A DNA stretch of 17,940 nt from an uncultured Lachnospiraceae bacterium (GTDB lineage Bacteria; Bacillota; Clostridia; Lachnospirales; Lachnospiraceae), in NCBI GenBank assembly GCA_910579935.1, contig CAJTVQ010000063.1:1-17940 (forward strand), given 5' to 3'. A program made the position numbers and the translations under genes. The notes under the pieces are model-generated. The model did no database searches. It was not told where the DNA came from and was given only the letters and a program-made list of their open reading frames with translations. Each line of letters opens with the position of its first letter. Position 1 is the first letter of the stretch. Shown in pieces: positions 6,936 to 13,087 of the stretch.

Positions 6936-8741
6936 TCATCTCTTTTCCGGTTCCCTTTCACCGGGCTTTAAGTTTTTATAATGGATTTCCATTTCCGTAA
7001 TCCCGTCCTCCATGGTCACGGTAAGTTTTTCATTATAATATACCGGATACCCGATTCCTTTTTTCAGTATTTCCATCCCCCGCATAACCGTACACTGCTC
7101 CGACTGGTCCATGACGACCAGCGCTTTATCCGGTCCTGGATAAAAAACAATATCCCCTGCCCCTGTATTTCCAAACTTTATCCCACAGCTGTTTAAAATC
7201 CATTCCAGCGTAATCCTTGCGCTTTTCCTGCCAAACAGACGGATGGTCTGCGGCGCAATATCCCTGCCGTTTGGCGTCTGCACCACATACAGGTTCAGTT
7301 TTCCTGTATACTGACAGGACTTCACTTCATATTTTTCCAGATTCTTTCCGGAATCCGGCTGCCCGACATAAACCAGTTCCGCCTTCCCCTTCCGTATCCA
7401 TATCAACAGAATAAGAACCAGCGCCGCCGCAAGCCCTCCCAATATGTACCAGAGGGGACGATAATCTGTTTCCGCAACCGGATCGGGCGGCAGTTCCACC
7501 GTTATTTCTACCGGCACGGCTTCCCGGTATATCTCATAAAAACCATCTGTCCGGACAGATATTTCCGCCGTTTCCAGTCCGTCCGCAATTAAGGTGTGGC
7601 GTATAGCCCCGTTTTCAATTTTCCCGTTAAAATTCTCACCGTTTATTTTATATGACACCGGGTGTCCATTGTAATATCCGGATGCCCACAGGTTGGAATT
7701 CTCACTGTCCCGGTTAAGCAGCCTTATCTCCAGATCCGCATAATGCCTGTATACGGGTTCCCTGCCTTTTTCTTCCTCCTGTAGTGTTTCCGTCCGGTAT
7801 TCGGTCTCCACGTTAAGAACTGCCCTGTATTCTGCCGTCAGCCATGCCTCCACCGTGGAGGCCTCTTTCAGATCAAAGGTTATGTCAACAGTCCCCTCCG
7901 GTCCTGCCAGATCCACAACCGCAAACTGCTTTCCCCTGACCACCTGCCCGCTTTCTGCCGTATATCCTGCATTTACATTTTCCATTTCACTTTTCCCTGT
8001 AAGCAGTACCTTCACCCTGGATGCTCCGTCCACCGGAATCTCTATATGAAAATTCCCGCTGTTTCCTTCCATGGTTCCCACCGCTTTTCTTGGAAAATTA
8101 AACTGCCTGTATATGATTTCTTCCGCTATGCCGGACAGTTCCCCGTCCGTCCCTTCCGTATAAATTTCTCCTCCGGATATTTCTGCGGCTTCCAGTATTT
8201 CCCTTTCCTCATCCGGAATCCCGTCCACAGCCATGATATGTATCTTAATTCCCCTTCCGGCTGCAAGTCTGGCCTCCTGTATGAATTCTTCCCTTGAGGT
8301 CTCGGATTCTTCCTCGCTTTTCATGTCAATTTCCCCGTCCGAAACCATAATGATATGCCTTTCTATATCTTCTTCACCGGAAAAAAGAGAAAGCGCCTGC
8401 TTTAAGCCCAGCCCGGCATTGGAATACCCCGTATATTCCACGGTACTTAATATACGGTCTGTCTGCGCGGGCTCACTCCCCATTTCTGCAATCCCCTGTA
8501 TATCCGTATTGTATACCACAAGCCCTGTCCTGATATCAGCCGGCAGACTGTAAAGAATCTGACGAACTGCATCCGTTACGGCATCATCCTCCCTGCCACC
8601 CATGGACTTACTGACATCTACCAAAAAAACTACTTCTTTCTCCGAAACCGAAAATGAATTGTCATTCTGCGCCATTGAAAAGAACACAAAAAAATGTGAT
8701 AAAAATAAAAAAGATATGAAACAAAAAGCAACTTTTCTCAC
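6936..8741 (-). CDS. Membrane protein with outside vWA domain, one TM and inside FHA-like domain
   Basis: A 601-residue protein from a GTG at 8741 preceded by AAGGAAG. The longer frame from an ATG at 8825 begins inside a hairpin and would place 28 charged residues before the signal. From the GTG, RKVAFCFISFLFLSHFF... is a clean signal peptide, probably cut near SMA-QN. A von Willebrand A domain follows, with the MIDAS signature DVSKS (D42, S44, S46) and a later MVSDGEID. Beta-rich regions lead to a transmembrane helix at about 431-450, then a 150-residue inside domain ending in EMEIHYKN whose strand pattern suggests an FHA-like fold. It is the first gene of the operon, 64 bp before the sheath. 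It may anchor or sense for the injection machine at the membrane; the exact role is unknown. Confidence 0.8.
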   Translation of the reverse strand: MRKVAFCFISFLFLSHFFVFFSMAQNDNSFSVSEKEVVFLVDVSKSMGGREDDAVTDAVRQILYSLPADIRTGLVVYNTDIQGIAEMGSEPAQTDRILSTVEYTGYSNAGLGLKQALSLFSGEEDIERHIIMVSDGEIDMKSEEESETSREEFIQEARLAAGRGIKIHIMAVDGIPDEEREILEAAEISGGEIYTEGTDGELSGIAEEIIYRQFNFPRKAVGTMEGNSGNFHIEIPVDGASRVKVLLTGKSEMENVNAGYTAESGQVVRGKQFAVVDLAGPEGTVDITFDLKEASTVEAWLTAEYRAVLNVETEYRTETLQEEEKGREPVYRHYADLEIRLLNRDSENSNLWASGYYNGHPVSYKINGENFNGKIENGAIRHTLIADGLETAEISVRTDGFYEIYREAVPVEITVELPPDPVAETDYRPLWYILGGLAAALVLILLIWIRKGKAELVYVGQPDSGKNLEKYEVKSCQYTGKLNLYVVQTPNGRDIAPQTIRLFGRKSARITLEWILNSCGIKFGNTGAGDIVFYPGPDKALVVMDQSEQCTVMRGMEILKKGIGYPVYYNEKLTVTMEDGITEMEIHYKNLKPGEREPEKR

Positions 8742-8801
8742 TTTTCTTCCTTTCTGCCGGTATTTTAACTTAGATTTTTCAAAATAATCCGCTTTACAAA
8801 A

Positions 8802-8829
8802 CCGGATGGCCCTCTTTGGAGCCATCCGG
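8802..8829 (-). terminator. Leader hairpin with short T-run ahead of the vWA gene
   Basis: CCGGATGGC and GCCATCCGG form a perfect 9-bp stem with a 10-nt loop; on the minus strand TTTTG follows. It lies about 60 bp before the vWA start and about 240 nt after the leftward promoter. It could be an attenuator controlling entry into the injection-system operon, or a terminator for the small ORF just upstream. The T-run is short, so termination may be partial. Confidence 0.5.
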
Positions 8830-8864
8830 CTACAGACTCCATGGCGTCCATAAGAAATACCGCT

Positions 8865-8975
8865 TCATTTTCGGGGACAAAATGTGACATTCCAGCCTGC
8901 CATGAATAAGAACATAAGAAAATATGAAATCTTCAGCCTGTATCCTTTTTCCGTTCTAAAATGAGAGAACTCCAT
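8865..8975 (-). CDS. Possible 36-residue leader peptide / small membrane protein
   Basis: An ATG at 8975 with GGGGAAGG 9 nt upstream opens 36 codons. The peptide has a charged start (MEFSHFRTEKGYRLK) and a hydrophobic segment (ISYFLMFLFMAGWNVTF), ending in CPRK. Its ATGA stop overlaps a 12-codon ORF (MKRYFLWTPWSL, 8829-8867) whose stop touches the hairpin at 8802-8829. The position, inside the long leader of the injection-system operon, would suit a leader peptide or a small membrane protein. No family is recognised and chance is possible. Confidence 0.3.
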   Translation of the reverse strand: MEFSHFRTEKGYRLKISYFLMFLFMAGWNVTFCPRK

Positions 8976-9079
8976 TGTGATGTACCTTCCCCGTCAATAT
9001 GTTTTCCTGATCCGTTCACAGCCGAAATCACCCTCCTTCTGCTGTCCCCTGACAGAATTCGATAAATTTCAGCAAATTG

Positions 9080-9108
9080 ATTTTACCATGTTATAAATCA
9101 AGCAACTT
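9080..9108 (-). promoter_or_regulatory. Leftward promoter of the injection-system operon
   Basis: On the minus strand an extended -10 box, TGGTAAAAT (-10 hexamer 9085-9080), lies 17 bp from the edge of the inverted repeat. The repeat itself supplies a poor -35 (AAGTTG, 9108-9103). Transcription would begin near 9073 and leave about 330 nt of leader. A good extended -10 with a weak -35 inside a dyad suggests an activator- or repressor-controlled promoter. Confidence 0.6.
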
Positions 9109-9149
9109 GACGTTTCCGGAAAAAATAATTTTCCGGAAACGTCAAGTTG
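9103..9149. promoter_or_regulatory. Perfect 21-bp inverted repeat, probable regulator operator
   Basis: The arms are CAACTTGACGTTTCCGG plus AAAA, and the exact reverse complement, separated by AATAA. Each arm also contains a self-complementary TTTCCGGAAA box (9113-9122 and 9130-9139), with centres 17 bp apart. It is flanked symmetrically by divergent extended -10 boxes. This is operator architecture, most simply for the adjacent two-HTH regulator. It could also fold as a bidirectional hairpin in RNA, but both start sites lie outside it, so it would not be transcribed from them. Confidence 0.7.
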
Positions 9150-9172
9150 AAACGTGATTTTTCTGTTATACT
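9144..9172 (+). promoter_or_regulatory. Rightward promoter of the signal-peptide gene
   Basis: An extended -10 box TGTTATACT (hexamer 9167-9172) lies exactly 17 bp from the repeat edge, with AAGTTG of the repeat in the -35 position. It mirrors the leftward promoter. The predicted start is near 9179, leaving a leader of about 38 nt before the peptide ATG. Confidence 0.62.
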
Positions 9173-9216
9173 GTTTTGTAGAATTGTAAACATACTTTCA
9201 GAAAAGGAGAATAAAC

Positions 9217-9348
9217 ATGAAAAAGAATATTAAAACTTTCGTCGCTTTAATACTTATATTTACAAGTGTGCTCTTCCCGGGATTCCAACCCTCACAGGGC
9301 GATAATACCGTTCAGCCGTTGAATGGCTGGCAACTGGAATGGTGGTAA
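9217..9348 (+). CDS. Secreted signal peptide precursor ending in Trp-Trp (pheromone candidate)
   Basis: A 43-codon ORF with AAAAGGAGA 7 nt before its ATG and a matching promoter upstream. The start MKKNIK is basic, a hydrophobic core follows (TFVALILIFTSVLFPGF), then a short polar stretch and the end PLNGWQLEWW. The layout is that of Sec-exported pheromone precursors of RRNPP systems (PapR, PhrA, SHP, ComS), in which the last 5-10 residues are the re-imported signal. Some ComS peptides of streptococci also carry a WW pair. It is convergent with the regulator gene, with three bases between stops, the same arrangement as tprA-phrA. Pheromone function is inferred; a small secreted toxin or bacteriocin is the main alternative. 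Confidence 0.72.
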   Translation: MKKNIKTFVALILIFTSVLFPGFQPSQGDNTVQPLNGWQLEWW

Positions 9349-9351
9349 TCC

Positions 9352-11184
9352 TCACCCATACCACTGTTTGTCTGCATCATAATATTTTTCATAATATCCC
9401 TGTATCATTTTATGATTTACCTGCAAATCATAAAAATCGGTTAAATAAAAGACCTGTATAAGCAGCCTACCACAGGTTGCTTTATCTGTTTTCTCCAATT
9501 TATCCAAATCCAATGCCCGCTCGCCAATTCCATATCCCAAGAATTTTCCATCCGATAACCTGAAACACAGATCAATGAAATTCTCCATGTATTTCAGAGA
9601 TTCCCCATATTCTCCCATATCCGACAGCATATTGGCCAAATTAAATATCGATAACTTGATACTCTCCCACCAATACTCAAATCCCACCTGACTTCCTTCC
9701 ATCTTCTCCAGCATTCTTTTTAACAGTTCAATGCCTTCCCAATCTTTTCCCATTATTACCAAAACATTCGCCAAATGTGTATGTAAAATAATCTCAACAT
9801 ATGAAAAATAATAGAATTTTGTCCTTTTTAGGTTTTTCTCCTTAACCGATAATTCCAACAACGCCTTATCTCTCTGATAAAACACTTCTGCATCTATACG
9901 CCCTGTTGCAAACGCAACTTGGTTTTCCATCAAACCCACAAACTGCCGGTTATTAACACTTTCCATATCCACCCTTTTACGGATTTCTTCGATCAGCTCC
10001 CCTGCTTTCTGCCATTCTTCTCTCCTGGAAGCATCCTTAAACTGATGCAGATATTCAAATGCCTGATAATCCGTAGTTTCCAAATCTCCCCTGAAATAGC
10101 CCCAGCCGATTTTCAGACGTTCCAAAATTGCCTCTCCTTCTTTTAAATGGGGCATCTGCTTTCCTCTTTCCAGCCTGCAATATGTTTCCACCGCACAGAT
10201 ACCCATACTCATTTGTACCTGTGTCATCCCCATGGCTTCCCTGCAGGAAAGAATATACTCATTCAGCAGATAAATCTGCTTGCGGCTGTCAAATAACAAT
10301 TCCGGCTGGAATGCTGTATCATAACCTGCATCCCCCAACGCTTCCACAAATGCCTGGTACTGCATCTCGTACACATGTGCCTTTCCTGCATCCAGCTGCC
10401 GCAGATCCTTGATATACAGGCGCAGCAGTTCCGGCAAATGATAAAACCTGTAACTTTCCTTCAGAAGCTTTACCGCCGTTTCTTCCAGCGACAGCCTTTC
10501 TACCGGTTCCATCCGCTCGCCGCATATATGCAGCATTGCACAGACCATTCCCGGAACCAGTTTTGCACCTTCCTGCTTGTCCGCAACTTTCCGTATGGTA
10601 TAGTCAATCAGGGATTTCAGCCTGGAGTGAACTTCTTCCGGATCTATCAGATGCCGCATCCCCCCTTTGTAATAATACAGCGCCAGCAGTCCGACTTCGA
10701 ATACACTCAGTCGGTATGCATCCACTCCGTAGTCCCCGCACCCCGGAACCGTTTCGCTTATTGCCTCCCTCAGGAAACGCAACATCTTCTCATTATCTTT
10801 TTCCGTCTTTTCGGCAAGTACGGAAGACAGATACAGATAAAACTGATTCTGTATTTTCGCATTACAGCTCCTGTCTTCTGCCAGTCCGCTGCAGTACAGC
10901 CGTTTTACTTCTGACCAGTCCTGTTTCTGCAGCGCTTCAAAAACGGTCTCTTTCCACACATAATACTGGTATTCTCTCGCGGAAAGCATAACGGAGAAAT
11001 CTTCCGGATTCATTCCCAGCCGCTGCATAAAGCAGTGAAACAGCAGCCCGTCCGGTATCCGTTCCCCGCTTTCGTACCTGCATAATGTTCCTGCCGAGCA
11101 AAGCCCGGCACTTAACGCCTTCCGTGATAGTTTCTTTTGTTCCCTTATCTGACCTATCATAATCCATGCTTTTATCTGGCGCAT
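9352..11184 (-). CDS. RRNPP-like transcription regulator with two HTH domains and TPR-like helices
   Basis: A 610-residue soluble, helix-rich protein. Residues about 8-60 form an XRE-type HTH (IREQKKLSRKALSAGLCS, then LCRYESGERIP). A second HTH at about 308-358 repeats the pattern (CREAMGMTQVQMSMGIC, then YCRLERGKQMP). Each is followed by roughly 240 residues of paired helices of TPR type, for example ANVLVIMGKDWEGIELLKRML and ANMLSDMGEYGESLKYMENF. The gene thus looks like an internal duplication of an HTH-TPR unit. Regulators with this makeup (PlcR, TprA, Rgg relatives) bind short exported peptides. The neighbouring WW peptide and palindromic operator make it the likely peptide-sensing controller of both divergent promoters. 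The start is the ATG at 11184 behind AAGGGGAAAT. It has its own promoter. Confidence 0.82.
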   Translation of the reverse strand: MRQIKAWIMIGQIREQKKLSRKALSAGLCSAGTLCRYESGERIPDGLLFHCFMQRLGMNPEDFSVMLSAREYQYYVWKETVFEALQKQDWSEVKRLYCSGLAEDRSCNAKIQNQFYLYLSSVLAEKTEKDNEKMLRFLREAISETVPGCGDYGVDAYRLSVFEVGLLALYYYKGGMRHLIDPEEVHSRLKSLIDYTIRKVADKQEGAKLVPGMVCAMLHICGERMEPVERLSLEETAVKLLKESYRFYHLPELLRLYIKDLRQLDAGKAHVYEMQYQAFVEALGDAGYDTAFQPELLFDSRKQIYLLNEYILSCREAMGMTQVQMSMGICAVETYCRLERGKQMPHLKEGEAILERLKIGWGYFRGDLETTDYQAFEYLHQFKDASRREEWQKAGELIEEIRKRVDMESVNNRQFVGLMENQVAFATGRIDAEVFYQRDKALLELSVKEKNLKRTKFYYFSYVEIILHTHLANVLVIMGKDWEGIELLKRMLEKMEGSQVGFEYWWESIKLSIFNLANMLSDMGEYGESLKYMENFIDLCFRLSDGKFLGYGIGERALDLDKLEKTDKATCGRLLIQVFYLTDFYDLQVNHKMIQGYYEKYYDADKQWYG

Positions 11185-11275
11185 ATTTCCCCTTCCCCAT
11201 CTGTCGTCCTATAAGAACATGATCAATACCCGTGTCTTTTTCCGTCGGAATTCCTGCATGTTTATACATAAAATA

Positions 11276-11304
11276 ATTTTACTATTACTTCTCCCACCCG
11301 TCAA
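11276..11304 (-). promoter_or_regulatory. Promoter of the HTH-TPR regulator
   Basis: On the minus strand TTGACG (11304-11299), a 17-bp spacer and TAAAAT (11281-11276) form a near-consensus sigma-A promoter. The start would be near 11269, giving an 85-nt leader. In that leader TTCCGTCGGAA (11240-11250) is a small dyad sharing TTCCG half-sites with the operator boxes at 9113 and 9130, so feedback control is possible. Confidence 0.68.
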
Positions 11305-11338
11305 CCTTGTGATTTTCCCCTATTTCGATCTTCTTTTT

Positions 11339-11602
11339 TTACTCTGCCTTTATATGAAATTCCTCATATATTCCCACCGGAATATCAGTTCCAAAAGAAT
11401 ATTCTTCTACAGATTCCTTTTCAAAGAAATAAACCGTAACACGCTGTTTTATGGGATCCACGATCCAATATCCCCTGACTCCGGATGTACGATACCGAAA
11501 CAGCTTCGTAAAGTAGTCCATAGACTTACTCCCCGGCGAAACAATTTCAATCACCCAATCCGGAGCGCCACTACATCCTTTATCCGTAATCTTGTTCTCC
11601 AT
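11339..11602 (-). pseudogene. Uma2-family (DUF820) endonuclease-like remnant, 5' end lost
   Basis: The 87 residues match only the C-terminal half of Uma2/DUF820 proteins: GAPDWVIEIVSPGSKSMDYFTKLFRYRTSGVR is followed by GYWIVDPIKQRVTVYFFE, which covers the family's central PDxVIEIxSPS and YWIVDP motifs. Full proteins are about 180-200 residues. The N-terminal half, including the usual LIDG motif, is absent, and the frame upstream of the ATG soon hits a stop. The ATG is fortuitously preceded by GGAGGT but would be an internal position of the family. No recognisable N-terminal part was found in the next 100 bases. Probably a decayed gene. Confidence 0.7.
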
Positions 11603-11904
11603 ACCTCCGCTGCTGACTTTATTATAGGCAAAATTTATGGGAAATACAACTGCTTATTCCAGCCTTGAAAGACTTGCCGCCGCAGATGGCACAAACCAAA
11701 GGTATAAGATTTAATCCTATTATCAGGGACTTTACACTTTTGAAATAGATAGTCCGGCAAAACCAGATGAGGGACAGTGACACACAAGTCACTGTCCCTC
11801 ATCTGAATTTTTTGTCTGCATGGAAGGAGCGGAATGCCCTCCCCTCATGCGCCTGCAGGCAAAACAGCCGCCGCATCACGATAAAGCCCGACTTTATTCT
11901 CCTG
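11603..11904. other. Gene-free stretch holding one strong hairpin
   Basis: Apart from the hairpin at 11764-11805 and a weak dyad near the serA stop, I see no gene, promoter or RNA motif here. Short ORFs on the plus strand lack ribosome binding sites and mirror the minus-strand codons of serA. Confidence 0.5.
11764..11805. terminator. Strong bidirectional hairpin downstream of serA
   Basis: CAGATGAGGGACAGTGAC and its exact complement form an 18-bp stem with a 6-nt loop. AATTTTTT follows on the plus strand and GGTTTTG on the minus strand. It lies 100 bp after the serA stop and probably ends serC-serA transcripts. The long perfect stem also resembles REP- or MITE-like elements, so a dispersed repeat is possible. 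Confidence 0.6.
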
Positions 11905-13068
11905 CTATTTCACCACCCTCACCCGGAACACTCCGTCTATGGACTGCAGCTTCCCGATCATTTCCTCCGTAGCCGGGCTTTCCAGATCCAGCATGGTATA
12001 TGCCACTTCTCCCCTGGACTTATTCATCATGTCAGTGATGTTGACCCCCTGATCGCCGAAACATGCCGTAAACTTTGTGATCATATTGGCAATGTTTCTG
12101 TGGAATATGGCAATCCGTCCTGCCTGTGCGCATACTCCCATGTCGCAGTTCGGATAATTCACGCTGTTGACGATATTTCCGTTTTCTAGGTAATTCATCA
12201 TCTGCTCTACTGCCATTTTGGCACAGTTGTCTTCCGACTCCTCGGTGGAAGCGCCCAAATGGGGAATCACGATGCACCCGTCCTGTCCGGCCGTGGTCGG
12301 ATTGGCAAAATCGGATACATACTTACGGATTTTTCCGGACTTAATTCCTTCCAGCACATCCTTCTCATTTGCCAGCAGATCTCTTGCGAAGTTCAGCAGG
12401 ATAACACCGTCCTTCATTTTATCTATGGCTGCCTTGTTGATCATGCCCTTCGTGCTGTCCAATAACGGTACATGAATTGTGATGATATCGCACTGTTCGT
12501 ATATTTCATCCACACTCATCGCATGTCTGACATCCCGGCTCAGATTCCATGCCGCATGTACGGACACATAAGGATCATAGCCGTATACTTCCATCCCCAT
12601 ATGTTTCGCCACATTCGCCACCTTCACGCCGATCGCACCTAAACCGATAACGCCCAGTTTCTTATCCTGCAGTTCGGTACCCGCGAATTTCTTCTTTTCC
12701 TTTTCCGCAGCCTTCGCAATATTCCCGTCATCCTTATTTGCCGTTACCCAGTTAATCCCGCCGACAATATCACGGCAGGCCAGCAGCATTCCGGCAATGA
12801 CCAGTTCCTTGACGCCGTTGGCATTGGCGCCGGGCGTATTGAATACGACGATGCCTTTCTCCGCACATTTCTCCAGCGGAATATTATTGACGCCCGCACC
12901 GGCCCTGGCTACGGCCAGCAGTTTTTCCGGCAGCTCCATATCGTGCATGGCCGCACTGCGGACCAGAATCCCCTCCGCTTCCTTCACGTCATCCGTCTTT
13001 TCATAACTGTCTGTAAACTTATCCAATCCGACCGCTGCGATCGGATTCAGGCAATGATACTTAAACAT
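11905..13068 (-). CDS. serA: D-3-phosphoglycerate dehydrogenase
   Basis: A 387-residue enzyme that oxidises 3-phosphoglycerate to 3-phosphohydroxypyruvate with NAD, the first step of serine synthesis in the cytoplasm. A Rossmann motif GLGAIG is at 142-147, NFARD carries the catalytic Arg (229), and PHLGASTEESEDN carries the catalytic His (270). Where many relatives have Glu in a DxxxxEP context, this protein has DFANPTT, as I recall for a clostridial/Bacteroides subtype. A C-terminal ACT-like domain (about 318-387) suggests effector binding, usually serine. The ATG at 13068 has GGGAGG 11 nt upstream; the longer frame would overlap serC. It follows serC by 19 bp in one operon. Confidence 0.93.
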   Translation of the reverse strand: MFKYHCLNPIAAVGLDKFTDSYEKTDDVKEAEGILVRSAAMHDMELPEKLLAVARAGAGVNNIPLEKCAEKGIVVFNTPGANANGVKELVIAGMLLACRDIVGGINWVTANKDDGNIAKAAEKEKKKFAGTELQDKKLGVIGLGAIGVKVANVAKHMGMEVYGYDPYVSVHAAWNLSRDVRHAMSVDEIYEQCDIITIHVPLLDSTKGMINKAAIDKMKDGVILLNFARDLLANEKDVLEGIKSGKIRKYVSDFANPTTAGQDGCIVIPHLGASTEESEDNCAKMAVEQMMNYLENGNIVNSVNYPNCDMGVCAQAGRIAIFHRNIANMITKFTACFGDQGVNITDMMNKSRGEVAYTMLDLESPATEEMIGKLQSIDGVFRVRVVK

Positions 13069-13087
13069 ATTCAAACCATCCTCCCAC

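Noticed and set aside
6871..6961. Longer sheath start giving 30 extra residues
   Set aside because: The extension contains the AGGAGG site and has a basic/Cys-rich composition unlike the rest; the start at 6871 is better.
1..8741. Prophage tail module
   Set aside because: PAAR-lysozyme fusion, tandem tubes, TssB-like sheath part and vWA membrane protein fit an injection system better, and no capsid, tape-measure or integrase gene is seen. The left flank is unseen, so this is not fully excluded.
8741..8825. ATG start for the vWA protein within the leader hairpin
   Set aside because: It would bury the signal peptide 28 residues inside and start in a stem; the GTG at 8741 has a good ribosome binding site.
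9103..9149. Repeat as a transcription terminator
   Set aside because: No convergent transcripts enter it; both flanking promoters point away from it and spacing is symmetric, which fits an operator.
10937..11269. 110-codon minus-strand ORF overlapping the regulator start, beginning near the predicted transcription start
   Set aside because: It is out of frame with the clear HTH domain, has no ribosome binding site and no recognisable motif; a shadow of the regulator frame.
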